Source: Hetaerina americana (taxonomy: Eukaryota; Arthropoda; Insecta; Odonata; Calopterygidae). Taken from it: a DNA stretch of 64,000 nucleotides. The position numbers were made by a program, and so were the translations under genes. Position 1 is the stretch's first letter, and every line of letters begins with the position of its first letter. Location of the stretch: positions 1,364,001-1,428,000 of the forward strand of contig JAKTNV010000075.1 of assembly GCA_022747635.1 (NCBI GenBank), in the 5' to 3' direction. Shown piece by piece: positions 50,087-61,440 of this stretch. The notes beneath the pieces were generated by a model. It did no database searches. It was not told where the DNA came from and saw only the letters and a program-made list of their open reading frames with translations.

Positions 50087-52828
50087 TCGTACCGCCGCCT
50101 GAGAGCGCGAGCTCGAAGGGCCGTGAAGGAGGCCAAGAGGGCTTCCTGGATAGAATACGTCTCTACCATCAACCATCGCACGCCACTTGGTCAGGTATGG
50201 GACAAAGTGAAGAAAATCTCCGGGTCCAAGGGCTCATTTGTCATCTCGCCATTGCTTGTTGCTGGCCGGGTGGTTAATTCACCTGCCGAAATAAGCAACA
50301 TATTTGCCAGTCAGTTCGCGGCCAATAGCAGTGACGAGGGCTATGCCGCGGACTTTGCGAACCTGAAGAGGTGATGCGAGAGAGTCCCTCTCAATTTTGG
50401 TGCAGGTCCTACAAGCGAATATTACAATGAGCCTTTCACGTCCTGGGAGCTTAAATCCGCCATCGAAGACTCCCATTACACCTCGCCAGGGGCAGACGAA
50501 ATCCACAACGCATTTCTCCGAAACATTCCGGAAACTGCGATTGGGGAGGTCCTAAATACCCTCAACCAACTTTGGAACGAGGGCAGTTTTCCAAATGCCT
50601 GGCGAGAGTCCATCGTGATACTAATCCCAAAACAGGGCAAGGACAAAAATGACCCGAACAACTACCGTCCCATATCTCTCACCAGCTGCATGTGCAAGGT
50701 GATGGAACGGATGGTAAACCGACGTCTCGTGTGGTGCTTGGAGAGTTGACACCTGCTCTCCGATGCTCAGTGCGGCTTTCGGCGTGGCAGGTCCACGACA
50801 GAGCATCTGGTTCGCACTGAGAACTTCATCCAGGAAGCCTTTCTCCACCGTCAACACGTCATAGCAGTCTTCTTCGACCTGGAGAAGGCCTATGATAGTG
50901 TGTGGCGATGGAGAATCCTCAACACGCTCCACAAGTGGGGATTTAGAGGCAACATGGCCCTATTTATCAGACATTTTTTAACAAACCGCCTATTTAAAGT
51001 AAGGACTGGGAAGCACTTTTCCCGATCTCTTACACAGGAGAACGGGGTACCCCAGGGTTCAGTACTGAGCGTGACGTAATTTGCCATCGCCATCAACGAC
51101 GTGGTGGAATGCATCAATGCCCCGGTGATGGCATCGCTCTATGTGGACGACCTAGCCATATTTTGCCGGTCGGCACGACTGCCAAGCGCTTCCAGGCAAG
51201 CCCAGGTGACTCTAAACAAACTTGGAGAGTGGTCGCGAAAGAACGGATATCGGTTCTCCGTGGAGAAAACGAAATGCGTGCACTTTCACCGTCTTCGCGA
51301 TTACCCCGACCCTAACCCTGTTGGGTAGGATTCTTCCATTTGTGGAGTCCGTCCGCTTTCTCGGCATGATCCTGGACCAAAAGCTGAACTGGCGGGAGCA
51401 TATCCGCGTGTTACGCGAGAGGTGTCGCCAAACCCTCAACGTTTTAAAGTTTTTAACTCACTCCACTTGGGGAGCAGACCGCACCACCATGCTTTTATTG
51501 TACAGAGGCTTGGTGCGATCCAAACTGGACTATGGTTCCATAGTGTATTCCTCAGGACGAGAGTCTTACTTGAGACCACTTAAATGTGTCCACAATGCTG
51601 GGATACGGTTGGCCACCGGGGCATTTAGAACAAGCCCAGTCCCAAGCTTACTTGCAGACGCAGGGGAGCCTCCGTTGGAAACCCGCAGGATGATTTTAAT
51701 GAGCAACTATGCCTGTACAATTTTATCAGAGACAATCCACCCTTGTTTTAACATAGTTTTTAACCAACGGTTTTTAGTCTTATTTAACAGGCAGAGAAGG
51801 GCAACTAGGCCCTTTGCCGTTCGTTTTAATGATTTTATTAATGAGGTAAATTTTACATTTCCTCAAGTATGCCCCGTCTCCTATGCTAAGTATCCGCCTT
51901 GGTTAACGCCAATGCCGGATATTAAACTCATTGCCAGTGCACGCCGCAAAGCCAAGACGACCGATTCCGAATACCAGCAGCTCTTCAGTTCTGTCCTCGG
52001 CTCACTTTCTGACTTTGTCCCAGTCTACACCGACGGGTGAAAGTCAGAATCTGCATGTGCCTATGCAGTCGTGTCCCACTACCATGGAGTCGTGAGGAAA
52101 AAACTGCACGCATCTTGCAGTTTATTCATAGCCGAGTTGTCAGCCATAAGGACGGCCCTAGGAGAAATAAAAGAAAGCAATGGCTCTTTCCTCATCTGCA
52201 CAGACTCGTTGAGCGCCCTAAAATCCTTATCGGTCTTTGCACCTGTGCACCCGATAGTCCAGGAGATCCAATATACCCTGTTGTCCCTTCAGAGAAAGGG
52301 AACAGGGTCTCCTTTATATGGACTCCTTGTCACGTCGGCATAAGAGGCAATGAAAAAGCTGACCAGGCAGCGAAGGATGCCCTTCGACAACCCGAGACCG
52401 ACTCCACCTTGGTTCCAATGGAGGACGTAAAGGCTGCCTTGCGGAACTCGGTCCTGCATCAGTGGAAGGAGACTTGGCAGTCTCTGCAAAATAATAAACT
52501 CAGGGCAATAAAACCGGTCGTTTCACCATGGTCCTCTTCCATCCGGAAAATTCGGAGGGAAGAGGTCATGATTACGCGCCTGAGAATAGGACACTCTGCC
52601 CTCACTCATTCGTACCTCTTTGCGGAGGTAAAAGAACAGCCCCGCTGCAATGAGTGTTTCCAACCCCTGACGATAAAACATATCCTGACGGAATGTACAA
52701 CATACCAAAGGGCCAGAGACATGTTGAAGATAAGGGGAGACTTAAGAGATATTTTAGGGGATGACTCTGGGTCTATAAACCGAGTCTTAAGTTTTTTAAA
52801 GTCAACTGGTTTAATGGGGCAGCTTTAG
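50087..52828 (+). pseudogene. I3 ORF2 (5'-truncated): RT, RNase H and C-terminal zinc motif
   Basis: This starts at YRRLRARARRAVKEA in the EN-RT linker. RT: FFDLEKAYD, GVPQGSVLS and YVDD (near 51143). Stops include TGA 50372-50374 and TGA 50747-50749 (both CGA in I2), TAA 51077-51079 and TGA 52038-52040 inside YTDGSK. RNase H retains AELSAIRTAL and CTDSLSAL, and a 1-nt loss near 52308 shifts to the frame with GIRGNEKAD (WTPGH reads WTPCH). CNECFQPLTIKHILTEC closes it. The 3' end is better preserved than in I2. Confidence 0.87.
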
Positions 52829-53028
52829 CTTTGGAGCTCATAATTTTAATGCTTTTGATTTTAACATTTTCCTTTTTTTTTTGTTCATTTTATTTATTTG
52901 TATATTTATTCGTATTTATTTGTTTACTTATTCCTAGTTTAAAAGGAACATAAGTTTTACGTTATGACAGTGGTGCAAAATGACCATAGCTGTCGACGCA
53001 CCCTACAAACCCCTAAAACTACTACTAC
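50087..53028 (+). mobile_element. I3: 5'-truncated I-clade LINE
   Basis: This is colinear with I2 from 11245 to the end, including the TTTATT-rich 3' UTR and ACT tail (53028). It is inserted into C3 in the opposite orientation. The right flank is G', not C3, so no target-site duplication can be recognised and later rearrangement is likely. Confidence 0.88.
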
Positions 53029-53661
53029 TTTTGTTCTGAGGAGGGTGGAGACGGCACGGAAGTCCTCAATGGTCTGGCAGGTTAGCCTTATCTCGTTGCG
53101 CACGAGAGTGGCAACGGGCGGAAAGACGCAAACGGATCAGAGACTTTTAAATTTGTCCTGCCAGTTCCGGATATCCTTTAAAAATATGGGAGGAATTTTT
53201 GGACAAGGTTGTTGCACGGTGGGCTCCTCCTCCATGGAGTACTGGTTGGATTCGGGATCATCCTCATTTTCGGGAGAGGAGAGAGGAAAAAATCTATTTG
53301 AAGTTGGAGCGGGAATTGCTACCGCTTGGGGCGAGGGTTTAGCTTTTCTCTTGGATTAGACAATTGTAAAGTCAGACTCCACAGGGGCAGTGCGCTTTGC
53401 GCAATTTAAATTTGGCATTTGATTGGGAAGGTATGGGAATGGGGCATTGTACCCCATAAGAATTAAGGATGGTTTTCAAGGGGGATCGGTCAAGGCTTTG
53501 CTCAGGATATGATTGGGCACCGTTTGCGGAGTAGGTTTGGCAGCAGGCAGGAGGTTGAGGAGCGTTTGTAGTCCAGGACTTTGCGACGGGTGGTCAGGCC
53601 GTAGCGTAACTTGAGTATTAGGCGGGCATGTCGCCATCATTTCCGAGGTCGGGAGATCCAT
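53029..53661 (-). pseudogene. G' ORF1 N-terminal fragment
   Basis: The ATG is at 53661-53659 (MDLPTSEMMATCPPN). The first block aligns with the G gag start (TLRPDHPSQSPGLQTLLNL versus TLRPDPSNPSSSPSPLQTLLKL). Later, in other frames, KIPPIFLKDIRNWQDKFKS and PPVATLVRNEIRLTCQTIEDFRAVS match G at about 58240-58400. It is cut at the I3 3' end, before the knuckles. Confidence 0.75.
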
Positions 53662-54804
53662 ATTAACGGTTCCCGCCCTGAGTGGGCCCGAGGATAATCT
53701 TAGAATTGGTTAAAAGGGAGGTTAAGGGCCATATAATATGATTTTTATAACGGAGACTTCAACAGGCGCACCCACCTGTTAAAAGTGCTGGAGATTTAAA
53801 CGAGCGAGCTATGGGGATAGTTCCGGTGGCTGATACCTGCGTTGCCACCGACAACATCTTAAGCGGAAAAGGGCTGTATCTCGGGAACGGTGAGAGACAG
53901 CTTATTCTGAAGTAAGATTCGAGTTCAAAATGGCGGGCGGGGGGATCAAATGTCCCCGCTACCGTATGGCACCCTGAGGAATTGGGTCGGTTGCGTTTGA
54001 AGAAAGTCTAAGAGAAATACATATATCGGATTCACTACATGGTTCGTGGTTGAACCGAACAGATGGCACAACCGACAACGTCTTAAAGCGGGTAGGGCCT
54101 CTATTTCCTGAATGGTAGGTCTTAGGACAAATCAGATGAAAACTTTGAGTTCAAAATGAGGGTAGGGGATACCAACAAATCTTTCTACCCAAAAAGACCA
54201 TCGTGGAGGGGGTGGGAGGAATTTAAAGAAAACGGAATATATAATACAAAGTGACACTATGTTGCAAAGTGGGGAGTGACTGTCAGCGTGTTTGTGCTGG
54301 TAGTGGTGAGTGTGGCGACTTGAGCCGACCCAACGGAGGGGAGATGAAAGCAGGGGGACGCCAGACACCCCTGCCGATCCGCATGCGGGCACAGCAGGTC
54401 CGTGCCAGGGTGCCCTCCCGCCCTAATGCCCCAAGAAGTGGACCGGCCCGGGTCCCAGTGGAGTGCAAGGGGAGCAAACTCCCCTCCAAAGGTAGCCAGA
54501 CGAGACAACCAATAGGGGACACCGTTCGAGCGCCTCCAGAGGATGAGAAGAAGGGACTAGTTAGCCTCTCCCACCGGAGCCACGGCTGAGAAGGACCCAA
54601 GTCGCCCAAGTGTGCGCGTGTGTATATATACCTATGACTATGACCATGTTCACACAAGCGTGCAGAATTGATGGCGAGTCGGAAGGGCAATCACCAGAAG
54701 TCACTGCACCGTGGATGGCAGCGGCCTCAAGGACAGGCTGCAGAGCTCCAGCAGCGGAACGATGCCTCATCTCCGGGAGCAGGCAGCAGAATGGCAGTCT
54801 CAGC
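53662..54804 (-). promoter_or_regulatory. G' leader with shared block and internal direct repeats
   Basis: 54330-54740 is homologous to 47870-48160 and, inverted, to 57295-57580. Downstream, two related units (from 53848 and from 54072, 224 bp apart) share ccgacaac[ag]tcttaa, gcgg and gttcaaaatg. Together this resembles a modular untranslated leader. No ORF of interest is present. Confidence 0.55.
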
Positions 54805-56035
54805 CGCTGTTCTAGAATATGCATTTTTGTTATCTTGAATAGTGGGAGCGTTTTAAATGCCCGCCATGATAGTACGAAACCAACGCAGTAGTTCCGGGCC
54901 ATCTGGGTTCGCGCTTGAGAGAGAGGAGGGGGAACTGTGGAGGAAGCCGGAAGAGGAGGAGGGGTAGAATAGTCGCTTGGGAGAAAGTGACCACACGGTC
55001 TGGGAAGGGTCTTGGCGGGGAGGGCGGGGAAGGCCGTGGATGAGTCCAAGGCGGCGGCAAAGGAGCGGGAGAGGGGGAGAGGGCTTCCGGCGGGAATCGC
55101 TCGGCCCGAGGCAGCGCGGCGTTCAAAACTTTTTCTTTGCCTCGCGATGAATTTCGCATCCATGGTAATTCGCGGGGTGATCCTGCAGGCAAAGGAAGCA
55201 CGTAGCGGGGGTCTCCTTGGACTTTTCGCATGCGGAGCTTAAGTGGGCGCCTCCGCAGCGAAAACAGTTTGGATTTAAATGACAGTGGTTCTTGGTATGC
55301 CCGATGCACTGGCAACGATGACATTGCACGGGATCACCCGACTTGTGAAAGGGAGTAATCTGGACTCAGAGTCCCGCGAGCGCATGAATGTTTAAAAATG
55401 CCACCGAATCAATGTCGCTCGCACAGGAAACATGGCATGTATTTGTTGCATAACTCGGTTTCCCGGTGATGCCTTCCTTCCGCTCGTGCTCTGATGGGCG
55501 AGTGGAAAATATTCACCGCCCTGAAATAACAGGAAAACCCAATGAATTTATGTTTTGAAGGATTGCATCATCCGAGACGGACGGAAAAACACCACGCAGA
55601 GCGAATTCTTTTTGCTTATTTTCGGGGAGCTGGTAGGTGACGAATGGGATGTTCAGCTCCTTTAAAATACCGTTCACCGTGGTATAATCCGCGATGTTGC
55701 TGCACTTAATTACAGCCGTGGACTTGCCCGTGGAGTGGGAAATGGGCGGAGTGGAGCATACTCGTTGCATACGAGCATTCAGTTCAGCCCATTTCGAAGT
55801 GTCCGCAAGTCAAAACGGAGGAATCCTACCGGCGTGCGAAGTTTGCCACGGAGTCGCGAGGTTTCAGCAGGCAAAATGGATGCGGTGCGGCTTTCTGCGG
55901 TATCCGTTGGAGCAGGAGAAGCGGCGTTGATCTGTTGAGGACCCGGGACCGGAGAGGCAAAGCGGAGGTCCGCGAGCAGCTCATTTCGTTCATTGACTGA
56001 GAGAGCGGCTGCCACTGATGATTCGGGTGGCGTCT
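54805..56035 (-). pseudogene. C2: C-family ORF1 fragment with internal deletion
   Basis: Reading leftward it has ALSVNERNELLADLRF (about 56010), then a linker shortened by roughly 120 codons relative to C. Next come STPPISHSTGKSTAVIKCSN, the pre-C2HC region (TYQLPENKQKEFALRG, 55770-55513) and CHRCQCIGHTKNHC, CFRCGGAHLSSAC and CFLCLQDHPANYHGC (55329-55123). The Pro/Ser-rich tail ends at HILEQRL near 54805. The GCEIHREAKKKF segment shows the Glu codon that is TAG in C. Confidence 0.82.
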
Positions 56036-56040
56036 TGGGA

Positions 56041-56790
56041 ACACAAATCACCTTATCCGCCCGAAACTGCTTTATGGTTGTGAGATCTTCACAATCAACA
56101 AAAGTATTAGGAAATCCTTGGAGATATTCCAAAACAAGACCCTTCGCTAGTTACTAAAACTCCCCAGATGCACCACCCATATGCAGCATGTGCGCTTAGC
56201 CCACAAACTCCCCACAATAAGCACATTCATCAACAACACAGTAAGAAGGTTCCAAAAAAGATTAAAACTGACAAAAAACCCCTTCCTTGTAAACATATGG
56301 GATTATGATATACAACGTAACCTTACAATAAGACTGCCTAAACAAATCACTCGTCTATGAGTCTATCCTATCTTCTTTTTTCTTCATTAAATGTAACTAG
56401 GTTATAAGTAGTATGTAACAAACTATCTTTTGTTATCATCCATATGTTAAAATAAAATAACAATAAAGGATTTGGAAAAGAGAAAAAAAGTATATAATAA
56501 TAATAATCATTTATAAAAAAATACATGTATTAAACAAAAAAAATAAATAAACAAATAAAAAAAAGTGGAAAGTAAATCCTTTATATTCATTTGTATTGTA
56601 ATTTTACGGTTTCAACAATATATTTTTAACTTTTGTAATAACTATTATGTACCCATATCTACAAATGTTTTTATATAGCTTCATACAAGCAATGTAAATA
56701 ACTTTAACTTAGACTATAACTTCATCTTCACACAAACAACACAAGCAAACGTACATATAACACACATGTCATTATAATGTTAAAAGTCAA
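56041..56790 (+). mobile_element. G3: 3' end of a G-family LINE
   Basis: 56041-56360 aligns with the G RT C-terminal region (60620-60910): IRPKLLYG-like codons, an AAMxHVRSAHKLPT-like segment and NPFLVNIWDYD, in broken frames. An A-rich 3' UTR follows (56400-56640), then the same acaaacaacacaagca block that precedes G2 at 61417. It directly precedes the G leader, so G3 and G are head-to-tail. Confidence 0.72.
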
Positions 56791-56803
56791 AACTACCGGT
56801 AGT

Positions 56804-56819
56804 GGTGGATTCTTCCACC
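56804..56819. repeat. Hairpin at the G unit start
   Basis: GGTGGA (56804-56809) pairs with TCCACC (56814-56819). The equivalent in G2 is GGTGGGA (61488-61494) with TCCCACC (61497-61503). The stem is kept although its sequence changed (GGA/TCC versus GGGA/TCCC), and both are followed by gaacagat and tgcatcag. Confidence 0.65.
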
Positions 56820-56879
56820 GGAACAGATAATACTAGACAGCACAGAACGTGCTGCATCAGCCAGTGGTCATTGTTTGGA

Positions 56880-57060
56880 GGAAGACATACTGGATACTCT
56901 CACTGACTAGACGATACTACTGGCATACTGATACGATACTTGATACTGCACACTCACTGGATACTCAGAGGATACTGGATACTCACTGACTGCACTGCAC
57001 TGAGGATTAGTCTCACTGATACTCACTGGATACTCATTAGACTCCACTACTGACACTGCA
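56880..57060. repeat. Degenerate short tandem repeat in the G leader
   Basis: About a dozen imperfect repeats built on GGATACTCACTG / GATACT. Translated leftward they give a repeated SEYPVS pattern, which is incidental. G2 has only one or two copies of GGATACT at the equivalent place (about 61742 and 61773). Confidence 0.7.
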
Positions 57061-57294
57061 GGACAGACTATTCTACGGACTCTGCACACTCTGGTGATCC
57101 TCCTGGACATCTCCTTTGCTCTCAAAATCGACGAAATTTCGAGGGAAAGCATACCTGAACATCTGAGGTTGACGGACCTTTTCAGGACCGAGCCTGCCAC
57201 TCGTACATCCTTTCCTTTCCTGTTTAAGTCTTCAAGGTGCTGCAGATATTACTCAAATATCGATAGGCTCACTACACTCAGGTGACTAGAGACT

Positions 57295-57580
57295 ATCTCA
57301 GCCGTAGCTCCGGAGGGGGCAGGATAACTTAGTCCCTCCTTCTCACTCTCCGGTGGCGATTGAGCTGTGTCCCCATTGGTCGTCTCGTGCGGTTACCAAA
57401 GAAAGGGAACCAGTCTCCCCTTGCACTTCTTTGGGACCCGGGCAGGTCCACTTCTTAGGGACTTAGGGCGGGAAGATTCCTGGGCACGGACCTGCTGTGC
57501 CCGCTTTGCGGATCGGCAGGGGTGTCCAAGGGGTCTCCCATGGCAACCCCCTCCCCCCTTAGGTACGTCTCAAGTCGCCC
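57295..57580 (+). promoter_or_regulatory. Shared leader block in G
   Basis: This is the inverted-orientation counterpart of 54600-54330 and homologous to 48050-47870: aacttagtccctccttctca, gagctgtgtccc, gggacccggg and tgccgatccgc-type segments in the same order relative to the downstream gag. It ends about 220 bp before the ORF1 ATG. Confidence 0.65.
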
Positions 57581-57801
57581 ACACACACAACATTCACTAC
57601 ACACATCCACACTTACCTTTCTCACTATTTTAGATCTTAACCTCCTAAGACGCCGACTGTGACGCCACCTGTGACGCCACCTGTAACCAAGTTGCATCGG
57701 CCGTTGAAATCTCCCATATATATTGCCGCTTTAAGCCTATAACCCGCTTAGTTTGAATTATTTTCGGGGCCAATCTAGCTGAAAATCCCCGTGCCTCCGA
57801 T

Positions 57802-59140
57802 ATGACCACTGCCAGTTCCACAGATTATAAAAGAACGCTTCGCCCAGACCCATCCAACCCGTCCTCGTCACCTTCTCCCCTCCAAACCTTACTTAAACTC
57901 CATCCTGGTACCCAACCTAATCAACAGACGGTAACCATACCCATTCCTGCCAAAGCCCTAGCAGACCCCTGCTTCCAAACCTTCCTCTCTACGTACGGAG
58001 TCACCTATCCTGCACCTCAAGCTGTAAACACCATCAGCGAAACTGCCGCTGCATGCAGCTCAAAGAGAACTGCCCAACATGAAAGTGAATATACTCCTGT
58101 CAAAACAAAGAGGAAGACAAATGCCTTGCTGAATGATGCTATCACTCCTACTCCTACCAGCAACAGATGAGCTGCCCTCTCCTGTGAAGACAATCAAACG
58201 GAAGCCGATGTTGCAGCTTTGGAGGAGGAACCTCAACCAAAAACTAAAATACCCTACTTATCCGTCATCAGGAACTGGCAGGAAAAATTCAATGGCATTC
58301 ATTCCGTGTGTGTCCTTCCTCCAGTCGCCTCCCTTGTCCGTAATGAAATCAGGATAAACTGTTAAAAAATCGAAGACTTTTGTGCTGTCTCCTCCTACCT
58401 ACGCTCTAAAGGCCTAGAGCACTATACCTATACTTAGACGGAGATATCTTCACCGAGTTGTGTAGCCAAGGCTTTCCAATTGTTTCGGTGAACAGAATAT
58501 GGTCCACCTGTCCCTCAGATGCAGAAGGCGCCTCAGGCCTGCAATCTAACCTTAAATACCCCACACAAACCTGCCACATTATTTGTGAACATGCAGTGAA
58601 TGTCCAAGCCCTGCTTGCGACAACCAACCTAGCCGGCCTTGCAATCAAAATTGACTACTTTTGAAAATCACCCCAACCTGTCCAGTGCCACTGATGCCAA
58701 GCGATTGGCCATACCAAGAACCATTGCACTCTGCCACCTAACTGTGTTCGTTGTGGTGAAGCCCATGCCACCTCAGAATGCCTCAAATCCAGGGACACCC
58801 CAGCAACTTGTTATCTCTGCAAACAAGATCATACCGCCAATTACAGAGGCTGTCCAGTTCACAAGAGTGCAAAACAGACTCGGCTGTGGCGCTCAGGAAA
58901 CGCTCGCACCCTTACTGCAGCACCTTCTCTGGCCCCTTTAACCCGATCGTTTTCTGCTGCTTTAAATAATGTTAATTCTTTTCCCTCCTTACCTGCAACT
59001 TCTTCCGCCCATACAGAACCAGATTCGAATGAATCTGCAGAATTGATATCATTTTTTAAGGAGACTTGGTCGCAAATGTCCTCCCTTGCTTCCCTTAAGG
59101 ATAAGAAACTGTTTGAGATACTGGACTCATCTAGGTTTTG
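57802..59140 (+). pseudogene. G ORF1, gag-like zinc-knuckle protein (several stops)
   Basis: The ATG is at 57802 (MTTASSTDYKRTLRPD), with the first block open to 58170. Later frames give IRNWQEKFNGIHSVCVLPPVA, GLQSNLKYPTQTCHIICEHAVN and ATTNLAGLAIKIDYF. The knuckle region (58676-58870) has a TGA where others have Arg in CHRCQ, then CVRCGEAHATSEC and CYLCKQDHTANYRGC. A Ser-rich C-terminal part follows to LFEILDSSRFCNW. It is Jockey-like and nonfunctional. Confidence 0.8.
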
Positions 59141-59214
59141 CAACTGGATGGACCTTTTAAGGACCACTCATTGCACTACTACCCACGTGGGTTTTTCGGC
59201 CCTTATCAGGTCCA

Positions 59215-60900
59215 CATAAAACATTTATCCTTTCCCTATCTCACCAATTTAACCATTACTAACTCCAGTCCTTTCCTGAAACCTGGAAAACCGGCAAAGT
59301 CCTCCTTATCCCCAAACCTGGTAGAGACCGAACAATCCCCAGCAATAGTGGACCCACAACCCTCCTCTCCAACCTCTCCAAAATTTTTGAAAAAATCTTC
59401 CTCACTGGCCTTTGTAAATAATGCCGCTTCCAAAAATATCCTATGCCTTGAACAATTCGGCTTCGGGTCCAACACCTCCGCAATCCACCAAGTCCTATGC
59501 CTAGTTGAAACAATGAGTCGTGGATTCATGCTTCGCCGCCCCGCCAATATATATATTGTCCCTGCACCACCCCCGCTGTATTCTTGGATGTCAATCAAGC
59601 CTTTGACAAGGTCTGACACAAAGACCTCAATTTTAAACTTTTTGTGAACAATTTCCCCTCTCAGCTCATGAGACTCCTCCACAATTATCTCAACCGTCTC
59701 AAGTTTACAGTTGCCAATGGACAGGTCCTATCTTCAGTGCATCCAGCCTCTGCTGGCAGGGCTCCCTGCTTAGTCCTCTGCTGTTTAACATCAACTTAAA
59801 CAACCTCCCTAAATCATCTCACACTCAACTACACATATATGCAGATGACGCAGCCATTTCCGCTACCTCCAGGTCCTTAGACATGATATAAGAAGATTAA
59901 AGTCATTTAACACTCATTCACCGTTGGACACAAACATGGAAAATTCAAATGAATGCCTCAAAAAGCACTCACGTACACTTTGAACGAGGATGCAAACACG
60001 ACAGACACAACTCACCACGAATTAAACACACACTCATCCCAAGGACCTCTAGTCACCGCTTCCTAGGTTTAATTTTAGACCGCAAACTCATATCAGCCTC
60101 ATTTACAAGACTGCTTCTGCTGCCCATGCCACTACAAACATTTGTTTATTTAAAAGGAAATTGAGAGCTTTTCTTCAAAGGAATTTCTTCTATTCTATTA
60201 GGAATTTCATGGAACATGAAACTGAGAATAGGTATATGTATTACATTGTGTATTATTGTATTAATACAATATGTATCACAATGTAAGCATAAATTGTATG
60301 TCAAATAATGTACGTGAATTACCTATAATTATATCTAATTATCATATGTGATATCTAATGCCTTGATGTGTCTTGACGTGCCTTGTTATGTTTAATATAA
60401 TATGTCATTTTAATGCCTTAACGTGTCTTGACGTGCCTAGTCATATTTAAAGCCTTGACGTGTCCTATACCCTGTGTACAATTTTTCGTATGATGCAGTC
60501 TCTGGACAAATAAACTTATTATTATTATTATTATTACTAAAAACAGTATGTAGAGCCTATTTTGTGGTAACTCTTTATCTTTCTCACCCTGCCCGTATCC
60601 ACCTTCATAAGGGTATAATCCGTCCAAAACTCCTTTATGGTGGAGATATATTTGCACTAAATAAAAACATCAGATCCAAACTAGAATCCTTCCAAAACAA
60701 CACCATCCATTTTTTACTGAAAATCTCAAGGTTAACAAATACGCAGCATGTGCGCTCGGCCCATAAACTCCCCACCATAGCGTCTTTTCTAAAAAAAATC
60801 ATCAAAAACTTCATTACCACCTTCGGAAATCAAAATCCCTTTCTTAACCAATATCTGGAACTATGATATCCCACCCAAATGTACAATAACACTGCCTAAA
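59215..60900 (+). pseudogene. G ORF2 remnant: RT without endonuclease
   Basis: No endonuclease is found between the gag and RT. Instead about 75 bp (59140-59215) resemble leader sequence (ggaccttttaaggac, compare 61840). RT pieces in mixed frames: FPETWKTGKVLLIPKPG, EQFGFGSNTSAIHQVL, FLDVNQAFDKV, then YADD in HIYADDAAISATS (about 59832-59860) and KSTHVHFERG, SSHRFLGLILDRKL. After the 60121-60537 insertion it resumes with GIIRPKLLYGGDIFALNK, RLTNTQHVRSAHKLPT. Many stops are present. Confidence 0.78.
60121..60537 (+). mobile_element. Short 5'-truncated LINE (CR1/L2/RTE-like tail) inserted in G
   Basis: It begins with codons for LFKRKLRAFLQRNFF, a pattern typical of the extreme C-terminus of several LINE RTs. 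About 300 bp of AT-rich 3' UTR with repeated gccttgacgtgtc-like motifs follow, and it ends in aaactta(tta)n at 60508-60533. It splits the G RT. The exact 5' edge and any TSD are unclear. The family cannot be named from this. Confidence 0.55.
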
Positions 60901-61440
60901 CGTATTACTCCCCTAAGAGTCTTCCCTATATCTCTTTATCATTATTTTAAACTTATTAAAAATCATTGTTCAGATTTATTCGCAACACGTATTAGTTATA
61001 AGTCGGATGCTTTTTCCATATCCTGTTTGAAAAATTATCGCCAATTATCAAATCCTATTCAATAAGTGTAAACGTACCCAAATATATATTAATAGGTAAA
61101 CAAATCAAAGATAAAAAAATAATAGTAATAAAAAAGGTATAAAAAGGAAAAAATCAAAAGGTTAATAATATAAAGAAATTAGCAATAAAAAAAGAAGAAA
61201 ATAAAAAATAAAAAGTTATTAAAAAATAAACTTATAATGAAAAAAGAAAACAAAAATTATAAAAAAAGATAACAGTATAATCAAAAAATAAATCTTCTCT
61301 TAACTTTAATTCTTTTAAATGTATCTCACTTGTAAATTTGTTTGTCTCTACTGTTAATTTACTCTGTTAAACTTGTAAATAGTTCTAATTTTAGCCTGTA
61401 AGTTTCCTTTTCCCACAAACAACATAAGCACATGTCCCCA
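60901..61440 (+). other. G 3' UTR, A-rich
   Basis: Sequence after the RT end includes strongly A-rich tracts (61080-61290: aaaaaag, aataaa runs) and ends with cccacaaacaacataagcac, which is also found before the G leader (56740). No coding content. Confidence 0.6.

Larger units (their letters stand above)
53029..54804 (-). mobile_element. G': 5' part of a G-family LINE
   Basis: It has a long leader (54804-53662) and the gag N-terminus. The leader carries the block shared with E5 (about 54740-54330) and two ~100-bp direct repeats. It lies between I3 and the C2 gag, apparently inserted in a C element just before the start of its ORF2. Confidence 0.72.
56791..61440 (+). mobile_element. G: Jockey-like LINE with long leader, gag and decayed RT
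   Basis: The order is a leader hairpin (56804-56819), repeat-rich leader (56880-57060), shared block (57295-57580), ORF1 (57802-59140), RT without EN (59215-60900) and A-rich 3' UTR (60901-61440). It is interrupted at about 60121-60537 by a small LINE insertion. Hairpins at 56804 and 61488 mark successive units 4684 bp apart. Confidence 0.75.

Noticed and set aside
56907..57200. Minus-strand 97-codon frame with repeated SEYPVS
   Set aside because: It is the translation of a degenerate DNA tandem repeat in the G leader. Frame openness follows from the repeat unit.
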